From Takifugu bimaculatus (taxonomy: Eukaryota; Chordata; Actinopteri; Tetraodontiformes; Tetraodontidae), in assembly GCA_004026145.2 (NCBI GenBank), contig CP034995.1, positions 9,238,887 through 9,302,886 of the forward strand: a stretch of DNA of 64,000 nt, read 5' to 3'. A program made the position numbers and the translations under genes. Of this stretch, positions 49,284 to 59,200 are shown in pieces. Below the pieces are notes generated by a model, which was not told the origin of the DNA, made no database searches, and worked only from the letters and a program-made list of their open reading frames with translations. Numbering within the stretch: the stretch's first letter is position 1; the number at the start of each line of letters is the position of its first letter.

Positions 49284-50455
49284 CGTTAAAAGTAAACAGA
49301 TAATGCAAGTAAAATCTAGTCAGCTTTAAAACTTTGAGTCATGGATCTTCCTACGGCCAGTTGCAACAAACTATACACTTAAATCCCCGAGCACTTTCTG
49401 CGAATATAAAGGCATTTATAAACGACCCCAACAGGAATACGGATATGCAACACAACGACTTAAAATCACGTTGTTCTGTTAGAAATTCGGCTTCTTCTAT
49501 CCTTGTTGCGACGCTAAATTGGGTCACGGCGCCTACTACTGTCTGGTAGTAAAACATACTCTATTACAATAAGGAAAATTCGTAAACTTACACTAATACA
49601 TAGTATTTTAAGTATATATTTGTGACAGCTTGAATTAAAATTCAAAGACATTGCCAAAAATAGTGCAATGCTTTAAATCAATCAAAAATTACCCATGCTT
49701 GCTTCCTGTACATTCCGGACATATTTAAATGTCGCACACAGATATGGCCACAGCCGAGGCAATAAATTATGAATTCATAATTATTGTGTTAACCATTTAA
49801 GGAATATTACTACATTATCAAAAAAATGCATTTAACGTTGTTTTTAAATACATTCCAAATTAGATGTAAAGTAGAGCTGTTACGTATTTATCGTGCGACG
49901 CTGTGACGTCATTTAAAGCGCGCTGATTTGATGTCCGCTAACGGGTTTTCGGGGTATTGGTGAGTTAATTTGAAAGTCCACTCGACCCAACTAGCTGTTT
50001 CGTGAATCAGGATCAACGAATAACCGAGTTATTTCAGTAACAGCCTGGGCTTTTCCGGATGCATCCAAAAGGGAAATTGTCCTTCCCCATATCCGTTCCG
50101 GCGTTTCCTTTTGTCTGATGTACCTATGAAACGTCGCTTGTCAGAAGAACCAAAACATCGGGTTTAAATTTTATCCAAAGTCGAACGAGAGGTAACGCAA
50201 TCCAGCTGGAATCTATAATATATTTTTCTTTACAGATTAGCTATTTAAAAGTCCTGTTCTTTCCTTGTTAATAATAATGCAATCAAACATAATACAAATG
50301 TCTTTACACTTTGAGGACTTGTGTTAACATGTCATAAGCAGCAATGTGTCAGTCAGCGTTAGGCATTTATAGTTCAGTGTTGATTGTAATATATAAAGTA
50401 ATTCAACATCATGTGCATCTGATCTGATGATTTCAGAATTCTCGCCGTTGAAGCC
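49284..50455. promoter_or_regulatory. Divergent promoter region shared by gstcd and ints12
   Basis: 1.17 kb separates the two start codons, which face away from each other. The same head-to-head arrangement is known in mammals. A perfect CRE (TGACGTCA, 49904-49911) lies centrally. A splice acceptor at about 50435-50436 (TTTCAG) just before the ints12 ATG implies a non-coding first exon further left. No TATA box is evident. Exact transcription starts cannot be read from sequence. Confidence 0.6.
49904..49911. promoter_or_regulatory. Perfect cAMP-response element
   Basis: The palindromic TGACGTCA, with CpG-containing surroundings, in the gap between the divergent gstcd and ints12 genes. It is the classical CREB/ATF binding site. 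Occupancy is inferred, not shown. Confidence 0.5.
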
Positions 50456-50612
50456 ATGGCTGGACCTGTCAGTCTGGAGTTGGATCCGGTCTTTTTAAAG
50501 GGTCTGAGTTACCTGCACTCCAAGAGTAAAGACTCAGGCTGAGAAACTCAAAGCTTTACTTGATGAGTCCCTCTCCAGAGGAAGTGATTCCTCTTACCGT
50601 TTATTACAGAAA
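50456..50612 (+). CDS. ints12: ints12 coding exon 1, frame broken by one base
   Basis: ATG in a good context (GAAGCCATGG). Encodes MAGPVSLELDPVFLKGLSYL and HSKSKDS, then reads Gly-stop. Dropping one G of GG at 50537-50538 restores AEKLKALLDESLSRGSDSSY, as in other vertebrates. The length of 157 is one over the 156 needed for its phase 0 donor. Confidence 0.88.
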
Positions 50613-52565
50613 GTAAGGATTTAAAAACCGCACACTTCTTAACATTAGCACCATAGTTTTGACCGATTTCTCAAATCTCCAGTCTGTTACCAACAAGTAT
50701 GTTGGGACCTCGTTTGTTTGTTGTGCATTTCAGGATATGGATACCAAAGGATCACTTTCGAAGCTGAGCTTGAGTAAACAGGACTCAAAGTCTTCTTCAA
50801 GTTCATCGTCCTCCTAGCAGCAGCAGCAACAGCAGTAGCAAATCCAGCTCAGAAAAGAGCAAGAAAGAGGCTGAGAAAAGGCCTTCTGAAAAGGTACCGG
50901 ACACGTTTCTTTCAAACAAACCAATCCAATTCTAGTGATTTTTTTTTGTTTAATTTTTTTAATTTTGCACTGCTGGTGATGTCAGTTAGCTTCAGTTTAG
51001 TGCTGGTTAATTGATTAGGAAAGTTTTTACCTGACACATACTTGTCAACCATTTGCTCATTGAAACTGGGAAGTTAAATAAGTGATAAGTTGGTTACTCT
51101 TTTACTGTTACTCGGGTGTGAACTCTCTCTCCGTTCTCTCCCTCTCTCCCCCCTCTCTTCCACACAGGTCCGAGTTGATCTGGTTGACGTGGACCCTCCG
51201 AAAAAGCCCCGTTTGGAGAAACCAGAGAATCGTTCCTCCCCTATTACAGTTCAGACGAGCAAAGACCTCCTTCCAAACATCAGTGACTATGACGAGACCA
51301 ATGCGGATGACTTTGCCATGGAAATGGGCCTGGCTTGTGTTGTTTGCAGGTCAGTCTGGATTCAATTTGAATGCTGCTTTAACATTCGTGTTCATACATT
51401 TTACCTGCTGTATTCTTCACCGCCTCAGACAAATGACAGTGACGATGGGAAACCAGCTGGTGGAATGCCAGGAGTGTCACAACCTGTACCACCAGGACTG
51501 TCACAAGCCCCAGGTGACGGATAAAGATGTGAATGATCCGCGGCTTGTTTGGTACTGCTGCCCGCTGCACCAGGCAAATGAAGCGCATGGTGAGGAACCA
51601 CTCGGTGAATGATGCATCTACCTGCGTAGGCTGTCAAAACAATAATAGATGTAGCAACAAGTGTGTTTACAAACCTCCTCCAGGCCCAGAAACCCCCACA
51701 GAAACCATCTCCTGCCTCTGCAACGTCGGCGCCAGTCGTGAAAGACCCGCTGGTGAAAAAGCCAGAGATTAAACCCAAACCTGACACAGCCAGCACCTTC
51801 CAGGCCTTCAAACGGACAGAAGTAAAGGTGTGTCTCCACGAGTCAGAGAAGATGCTCAGGGCTGCGGAGGGAGTCTAAACTTTGGGTTTTCCAGTTAATA
51901 AGTTATTTCAAATGATCGGATATTGACCCAAAAATCTGGGAAATAAACATTTCTTTGTATTTTATTTTAAAATGAGGTTCATTTTATAGCTCCACTGTTT
52001 ATGGTTTCAGGTGTCCGCCACATCAGCCAATCCCACTGGCAGCGGCTCCTCCTCCGGCAGCGGTCTGACAGGTTGGGCCGCATTTGGCGCCAAGACGAGC
52101 GCGTCTCTTTCTGCGGGCTCCAAAACGGGCCCCCCTGGTCCCAGCGGCAGCAGCCATAAGACACTGACTCCATCTGGCCAGAAACCTGTTGGCCTGTCTG
52201 GGCTGGCTGGAGCCAAGTCCACCCTCGGCGGGGCAAAGATTCCCGGGAGTGGCAACGGGAATGGCTCCAGCCAGGCGCCACTGAAGCCGCCGCCACCGCT
52301 GACGCTTGGCAAGCAGCCGCTCAACCGCTCCTCGAGCGCCGAAAACCAGGGGAAGGGGTCAGCCTCATCAGGGGGCAGCTCACCGGGCAGCAGCCAGGCG
52401 AGTGCGGGAGGAAACGGAGGAGGCAATGGAGGAGGTAACGGGAACAACGGCTCCAAGGCGGCAGCAGGAGACAAAGCACCGACATCCCAGGAGTCGCAGT
52501 TTAACGCCATGAAACGTTTACAACTGGTTAAGAAGAAAGCAGCACAAAAGAAACTGAAGAAATGA
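50456..52565 (+). CDS. ints12: Integrator complex subunit 12 (PHD finger), three apparent frameshifts
   Basis: INTS12 is a small subunit of the nuclear Integrator complex, which processes snRNA 3' ends and attenuates paused transcription (established). Six coding exons: 50456-50612, 50734-50893, 51168-51349, 51429-51589, 51684-51827 and 52011-52565, giving about 451 aa (human 462). Visible features: the N-terminal LELDPVFLKGLSYLHSKSKD, a Ser-rich stretch, PKKPRLEKPE, a PHD finger (CVVC ... CQEC ... HQDCHKP ... CARC, about 163-213), the segment KDPLVKKPE, a Gly/Ser-rich region and the C-terminal QLNAMKRLQ-like KKKAAQKKLKK end. Exons 1, 2 and 4 each hold one surplus base that brings an early stop or leaves the family frame (near 50537, 50815 and 51559). 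Each exon length is one base over what its splice phases require. All introns are under 300 bases. Confidence 0.93.
50734..50893 (+). CDS. ints12: ints12 coding exon 2 (Ser-rich), frame broken by one base
   Basis: Encodes DMDTKGSLSKLSLSKQDSKS and a Ser run, then a TAG at 50815. Skipping one T there continues as a Ser/Asn run and KSSSEKSKKEAEKRPSEK, matching the human KKEAEKRPADK. 160 bases where 159 fit. Confidence 0.85.
51168..51349 (+). CDS. ints12: ints12 coding exon 3 (start of PHD finger)
   Basis: 182 bases encoding KKPRLEKPENRSSPITVQTS and DDFAMEMGLACVVC, the first two zinc ligands of the PHD finger. Phase 0 to 2, intact. Confidence 0.93.
51429..51589 (+). CDS. ints12: ints12 coding exon 4 (PHD finger core), frame broken by one base
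   Basis: Encodes GNQLVECQECHNLYHQDCHK and VTDKDVNDPRLVWYC. It then needs removal of one T at about 51559 to read ARCTRQMKRM, the last zinc ligands. Without this the final CxxC is lost. 161 bases where 160 fit. Confidence 0.9.
51684..51827 (+). CDS. ints12: ints12 coding exon 5
   Basis: 144 bases, phase 0 to 0. Encodes AQKPPQKPSPASATSAPVVK, DPLVKKPEIKPKP and FQAFKRTEVK, matching human. Intact. Confidence 0.92.
52011..52565 (+). CDS. ints12: ints12 coding exon 6 (C terminus)
   Basis: 555 bases including the TGA (52563-52565). Encodes SGLTGWAAFGAKTSASLS, PLKPPPPLTLGKQPLNRSSS, a Gly/Ser/Asn-rich part and the conserved end SQFNAMKRLQLVKKKAAQKK followed by LKK. Intact. A long Pro/Leu-rich open frame on the other strand is a shadow of its composition. 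Confidence 0.94.
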   Translation: MSATSANPTGSGSSSGSGLTGWAAFGAKTSASLSAGSKTGPPGPSGSSHKTLTPSGQKPVGLSGLAGAKSTLGGAKIPGSGNGNGSSQAPLKPPPPLTLGKQPLNRSSSAENQGKGSASSGGSSPGSSQASAGGNGGGNGGGNGNNGSKAAAGDKAPTSQESQFNAMKRLQLVKKKAAQKKLKK

Positions 52566-52673
52566 GGAACCTCGAACAGGAGGGGAGGACGGCCATGGAG
52601 AAGAACTTTAATGATGACAGGCGCACCCTCAGATGCAGCAACTGTGCCTTGTTCTGTCCTAACAAATCAGTCC

Positions 52674-52679
52674 ATTAAA
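52674..52679 (+). terminator. ints12: Candidate poly(A) signal of ints12
   Basis: ATTAAA about 110 bases past the stop codon, followed by T-rich sequence. A second ATTAAA lies about 30 bases further on. Confidence 0.4.
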
Positions 52680-52799
52680 AAGGCGTCCGTCAAGTTTTAT
52701 CAAAATTAAATCTTTTTGTAAACTGGTCATTCTGTTTTTCCTTTTTTTCCCCTCATTTGAACACAAGTATTCAGCAGGAGAAATGGTAAAAAGATCCCA

Positions 52800-52805
52800 T
52801 TTATT
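52800..52805 (-). terminator. arhgef38: Candidate poly(A) signal of arhgef38
   Basis: AATAAA on the minus strand about 310 bases beyond the arhgef38 stop codon. Confidence 0.4.
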
Positions 52806-53115
52806 CGAAGCATAATATTTAAAATATAAATCAGGGATTCCTTCATCAATTATTTCACATGAGTAGGTTTTACTTCATTAATAAATCACTTCATATTAAT
52901 ATAAACTCTACAACACTGAAGTAGAAAAAAAGTGCTCAGAACAGTGCGCCATGTTCTCCTCCCATTCCAAGATCCCTTGAACACTTCATGACACGCTTCA
53001 TGACCCCGAGTTCCTTCAGCTCCGATTTTTTTTCCATGCACGAAGATGTTTTACAGCCGCAACTTTTCCAAACTGCCGAAGCGGAGATGTTCCCGATTGG
53101 CAACATAGAAAATCT

Positions 53116-53298
53116 CTACGCGTAGGACATCTTGCCAAGGTAGTTGGCAGGCACGTATCCCCTCTGCCCGTTGCACTCGGCTAACCACCAGTCTTTGTTG
53201 CCCCCAAGGTCAGAGAACTGCAGGATGCGAACGTGCTGGTACTCCTGCAAGGTCAGCTCCTGGTCAGAGCGGGCCTGGAAGGCGTACACGGCATAAAA
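53116..53298 (-). CDS. arhgef38: arhgef38 coding exon 14 (C-terminal SH3 domain)
   Basis: 183 bases including the stop. Encodes FYAVYAFQARSDQELTLQEY, QHVRILQFSDLGGNKDWWLA and NGQRGYVPANYLGKMSYA, a complete SH3 with the ALYDF-like, WW and SNY-like (PANYL) motifs. Confidence 0.95.
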   Translation of the reverse strand, partial: FYAVYAFQARSDQELTLQEYQHVRILQFSDLGGNKDWWLAECNGQRGYVPANYLGKMSYA

Positions 53299-56200
53299 CT
53301 GGAACAAGAGATCAAATGTGGGAGAGACAGGAATTATTCTAGGAATTGATTTTGTTGGATTAATTCGTGATTTTCTAGGATTCATACTAAAAAAAAGGAT
53401 CATGACTTAATAGTTAAATAAAATATAGAGGTTTTCTGTCTTTGCAAAAGTAATAATCAAGATACTTTAAAATGTTTTCTACAGTTAATAGTTTTATAAA
53501 GTATAAGGCTAGAGGAGCTGAGAACTTCACGTGGTTAAATAAAGTGTTGCACTTTTATAAAATTCCAACAGGGGGCACTGTTATATCGATTTCTTGTTGG
53601 AATATGTTTATCCTTTATTTAAAATAAACCTCGCCAACAATCATGCTGTTTCCAACACACCTGCTGAGTGTCGTTCTCCAGCGTGTCCTCCGTGTCCTCG
53701 GGGCTCACTTGATCTCCCTGTAGTCCAGAGAGTGTTGAGCTGCTGTCGGTGGTGTTGAGGTTAAAGCTCCGCAGGCTGCTGCTGCCGCTGCCCGACACGA
53801 AGAGGCTGAGGTCGTCAAAGTCCTCGTCCACGCTCACAGGTTGCTGCTGTTGCTGCGGTTGCTGTTGTTGATCCCTGCACATCTGGCCCGACCGCTGGGA
53901 GTCTCTCAGTGGATTGTAGGGCTTGAGGAAGGTGGAGTAGACGTAGCCTTGAGAGCCTGATGGGGATGCAAAAGGGAGAGTTTGTCATAAGATGGTAAAT
54001 TAAAGTAACTAAAGATCATGGTCTGTATCTTAGGAACATTAGAGAACCCCTCCACCATCATAAGGTGAGGAACCGATCCTGAATCTGTTAATTGAAACAG
54101 TTTTCATCACAAAAACTACAATTCTGCCATTGCATCCACAATTACTGGGTTAAACTATGGTATGTCTTTCAATAGAATGTAGGCACCAGTTACATAGAAG
54201 AAAAGCTGTGCAGCATCTTTTGCTGCATCCTACAAGTCTATGGAATGTCATTTTGGAGACGAGGAGGCGTGTAATAGAGCCAGAGAGACAGAGGTGCATC
54301 TGGAGTTGTGAGGCAACCTTCAGCAGAGCCAGGCAACGAGGTCCATCACCAACAACCTTGAATCACTGGAAGCTCCTGGGACTGATTCTGGTGTGCTGAG
54401 GGTTTGCTGCGTCTGCAGCCTCGTCTATTCACAGGTGCTTTCATGTGATATCCTAATGCCCTTAATGTGTCTGACAGGTAGTGTGTGAAGTGTCTGCTGC
54501 TGATACACACACATCCTTCTACTTCTGTCTTTATGAAGACTAGGCATAATGCGTTACCCAGCTTACCCTAACCCACAACCCTAACCTTGATCCAAACCCT
54601 AACTTAAACCCAATTCTATCCCCAACCTTAAAACCGCATCTTGAACCTCAAACAGTCCTTTGAAAGTTGCGAGGACCAACCAAAATGACTTTATTTTCCC
54701 AAAATGTCCTTATTTTGCTAGTAGGATGGGGACTTTGCTACTCAGTATGTACAACACACACACACACAGACACACACGTGCTTACCTCCAGTGTGAACCA
54801 GCCAGCGGCTGCTGCTGCCCGATGGGTCCGTGTCCTCTAGCAGGGCCACCAGCTCCCCCTCCAGCAGGCTGAGGTCCTGCTCCTGACAACCATTGCATTT
54901 CCTCTTCAGCAGGTAAAGGCTGCTGACTGGGTGTTCTGCCAGGAGCTTGGCCCGCTGGTCCTCCGTCTGATGCTGCACCTCTGGCATCTGGAGGGGAACA
55001 AAGTCCAGAAAGGAGATGATATGAAGCAGCCCTGGCCTGTGAGCGCTGGCATTTCTTATCATTTTAGGAGTGCAAAGGGGGGACTTGAAAAGGGCACTCT
55101 GGAATATGCAAATCTGCATCTGGTTCCCATTCCCCACACATATAAATGAATAAATCACAAAGGGATTGAGACCAAGCGGGAGATTTCAGTTGCTAAGTGC
55201 CTGGTGCAGCCCTCTCTGTCCTTCTATGGTCTGAAAAAACATCCCTTTTGCAAGCTACACAAACAAAACTGTTGGGTTCTTACTGTCATTTTTTTGTCCC
55301 GTTGTCTCTCGAAGCTGACCTTCCTCTCCATTAACTTCTGTGCGTTATCTTTGACAAATGTCAGATTGTTGAGCTCCTCCATGATGCTGTTCTGCACCTC
55401 GGCGGTGTTCGACAATGGAGCCTGGAAAGTATGAAACGTTTGGGTTTGACTGTTAAAGCGACCCAATGAACAGAGGTTCTGAAGTTTTGTCTCGTGAGTT
55501 GCTCACCGGCAGCTGATGAATGGACGGCGAGCTGACGAGGATTCGTTCCATCAGTCTGCGCAGCAGAGTCACGATATTCACCACGGAGTTGGTCAGGATC
55601 ATATAGGCCGCCGCGTTGAACCGCTGCAACTCCTCCACAAGCATGGCGTTGAGAGCTTCGTAGTCCCTCCTGGCAGGTCCGGACGTGTCGTCGGAAGGAG
55701 AAGCGGTGGTGGTGGAAGAGGACGAAGAAGAGGAGGAGAAGGAAGAGGAGCGCTCAAGACGGCTGGAAGAGGAGCGCTCAAGACGGCTGCAGTAATCCAG
55801 CAGTTTGTCGTAGCGCTTCTGGATGAGCTTCTGTGGGCCCGTGAACATGCCCTGCAGGGAGGAGAGCGGTGCCAGGACCGAGCACTCCATGCTGTCTTTC
55901 TGGTGCAAGAGAAACCAGCATCTTTAATTGTACCCTAAAATGACTCCACATAGATTTTTTTTGTTCAATACTCACAAAGTGCTTGTAGGGATCGTTTCCA
56001 TTCGTGTGTGTAGAATTGATGACTCCATTTTTCTTGGGCTCCTTGACGATGGTCTCCATGTCCTCGACATTCTGGACGGCCACAGACACGAGCTCCTGCA
56101 GCAGGTACGGGAAGACTTGTCAGAATGTCCGTTAAAAAGAAAAGAAAGCCTGAGCGTATTGGCCCAGAACCTCTACCTGAGTGTGCTGCAGGTACCAGTG

Positions 56201-59200
56201 GACGTTCTTGACCAGCTGCCTCACTGCTTTCTCCAGGCTCCTGAACAGCTTCTCCTCTCTGTCAAACGTTTCGTCTCTCACCTGTGGAGATCGAGCATCG
56301 CGCCTCAACGTCGTCCTTACTTCAACAAAAACTGTCTTTCTTTTGGCCGGAGATGTCTTTAATCTACCTGTGGTTCAACTCCGGTGAGGATCTTGAGATA
56401 TCCGGCAAATCGGTCGCCTTTTTACGGATGGAGTGGATGTTGAACTTGTGCAGTTTGCCCCTCAGCGTGCTTTCGTCCTCCACCCTTCTATACTTCATCA
56501 CTGCAAACAGAATTAGAAAGCCTCGAGTCTAAGGACGCGCCTGGGTGCCCGTTTGTGTGTGCGCAATCTCACCGATGTCCTTGCGTCTTCGGAATTCGTT
56601 GATGTTGACGTTGATGATCTTGGTGGCGGTGAGGGCCTCCTGCAGCGGCCGGTAGTCTGGGTGGTCTTCGGGCGTGGCCTGCCAAAGCTCGCCGAGCAGC
56701 AGCGGGTACTTCATAACTCTCTGCACTGGTTTGATGAGCAGCGAACCCATGTCCAGCAGGTTGGGTTTCCCTCTGCGAACAATGACCGAGGTGTCACAAT
56801 TGGACTTATTTTTCTCTGGAGAATTGTTACCGATTTCCTGGTTTTTTTGTAGTTTTGGATGAGCACATGTTTACTTCCTCATCTGTGAGGTTCTCCCCTG
56901 GTCTGGTTGGTTTTGATTGGTCCTTTCAACCTTTTCTCACTTGTATATTTAAGCACCCCCCCCCACACACACACACACACACACACACACAACAACAACA
57001 TTTTGTCCACATAGCTCTGTTTTGGATCACCACCATCCTGCCCAGCAGCTACAGCTGTGGCTTGACCCCTGCGTCAGGAACGCCCAGTCAGAACTTCTTT
57101 TTGTCTTCTCTGTTTAGGTTTTTAGGTTTTTCTTGTGCTTGCAAGACACCAGCACTGGTTCTTTGAATCCTTTCACTTGGCATTCAGTTAATGATTTTGT
57201 AATCCGAGACAAGTCACCAGTGAGTGTTTCTGATGTGAAGGGGACAACAGCAGCAGCAATGTTGACACACAGTCTGGATGAAACCCGATCGAAGCTCCGG
57301 TTAGTGGTTCTTCCCAAACAATGGTGCAAAAAAGGGAATCTTCTCTGATTGTTTGCAGTGTCTGTGTCTGTTTTCTGACGTCCTTTAGTGTTTCTAGTCT
57401 CGTCTTACGTTCTTTCATCTGATTGAGCATCTGATTGCTAAACTTTGAACTCTTCTCTTCTCTTATGTTGTGTTTATTTGTTGCTCAGCCCCTCTGTTGG
57501 ATGTTTTCTGACAACCTAACTGTGTATTTTTAAGATGAAATCCAGTTTCACGTTGTCATTTCATCCCAAAAATCAAGAAAAGGCCAAACGAATGAAGCGA
57601 TACTTACCCTTGCTCGTAAATTTTCCTGTAAATACAAAGATAAGGAAACAAAGTCACATATTTAATGATAAGCGGTGACATGCGACCGTGATATTTACAT
57701 CGAGGAAATGACTCACTTCAGAGCTGATATACACGTGGCAAAATGCTGCTTTATTTCATCCTCTTTCTCGTAGGATTTGAGCGACGTGTTGGCATCATCG
57801 TGATGGTAGCAGTAAATCTTGTACACATCCTCTATTGCTGCTTTCGCCTGGATGAATATTTCCCCTTCAGGACGGAAATGAGATGTAAGCTTCACAGCAG
57901 AATAAGAGGCCGAGCAGGTCGTGGCGGACGGGTGAACGCCGTTACCTATGACGACTGCCTCTTTGTCAAGCTCGGCAATAGCCTCGTGCAGTCTGTGAAG
58001 GAGAGCTGCGGACACATCACACACAGTTTCCATGTTGGTGAACATCCTGTCCACATCAACAACCTGGCAGGACACGAGCATCGTAACGTCAGTTGGTTGT
58101 CATGGAGACAAGTTAGGCAAAAGTTGTGACGATCAGCGTTTACCTGCAGATTCCTCAGAGGCTGCACCACCTCTCTGATGCACAGCTCCAGGTCTGTGAG
58201 GTAGTCTTTTTCTGTCTGCACCAGCTCCTGGATGACCTTTGACCTGCGGTTCATCTTCCGCATTCGAATTTCTTCGGGGTCCATTACCGGCGAGGTGGGC
58301 GTGGACATGTCGGGGGGCGTCATTTTCTCTGAGAAAAAAAACATTGCGCACTTTTCACATTAGAGAAAATAGCGCCTCGGCCGCGATGGTGCGGCCCGTC
58401 GAGCCATAAGTTCACATTTTTTAAAAAAGACCTTCGGCCTTTGGGCTGATGCTGCACGCTCAGAAAACCCAGCAACCATCACAACATATTCGTCTGACAC
58501 TTGTGTATTTGACAGTGATCTAATTTATTTAACTTGACACCAAATAAGCTCACTTTACAAGTCAGTCAGGCCTCTCTCTCTCTCTGACTCTCTCTCTCTC
58601 TCTCTGACTTTGCATGACAGACAGAGGGGGGGTCTATTCAGAGGGAAGAGGGATGCTTCCGTGACACCACACATGGTTTTCTTCCCTGGAGTGAAAGGTT
58701 GGAGCGTGGCTGGGGGTGGAGTTTGAATGTTTGTGTCAGGTTACGGCTCTGATCGAGGCGCTGATGTAATGCTGCGCGGTGCTCAGGCATTCCATCTGCT
58801 CCCCCTGCCCACGGGGGCGAGCGTCTGTGGGTGTGGTGCAAACTGAATAGACATACCTGCGCAACACCTGTGTAGATATTAACAACTGCGAAAAGATCAA
58901 TTATGCTCAGCTATTTAGCTAAAATTGGTGTTAGAGCTTGACATAATTAGAAAATTACAAATCATTCTGGGTGTGGTTTTTGAGGCCTGTGAAAGCTGAT
59001 CTGCTGCACATTCTCATGGATGAAAGGACATTTCCGACATCTCTTTAAATGCAAACTTGTAATCCTCTCACTCTGCTATCATTGGTTATCGGTTTTACAT
59101 TGAAATAAACTTCTTTGATTTGACAGCTTGAGTGCATAAACCCTTAGTCCCACAGTTAATAATTAACTGATCAAAGCCTACAACAATAGAACCCACTGGG

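Larger units (their letters stand above)
52566..53115. other. Convergent 3' ends of ints12 and arhgef38
   Basis: Only 550 bases separate the two stop codons, which face each other. ATTAAA at 52674-52679 (plus) is a candidate poly(A) signal for ints12, and AATAAA on the minus strand at 52800-52805 one for arhgef38. The two 3' UTRs would then end within about 150 bases of one another. Confidence 0.5.

Noticed and set aside
52007..52510. 167-codon open frame on the minus strand opposite ints12 exon 6
   Set aside because: Pro/Leu-rich shadow of the Gly/Ser-rich coding exon, with no homology or splice context.
54555..54650. Interstitial telomeric repeat
   Set aside because: The CCCTAA units are degenerate and sit in a flanked repeat that recurs, at least in part, in three other places.
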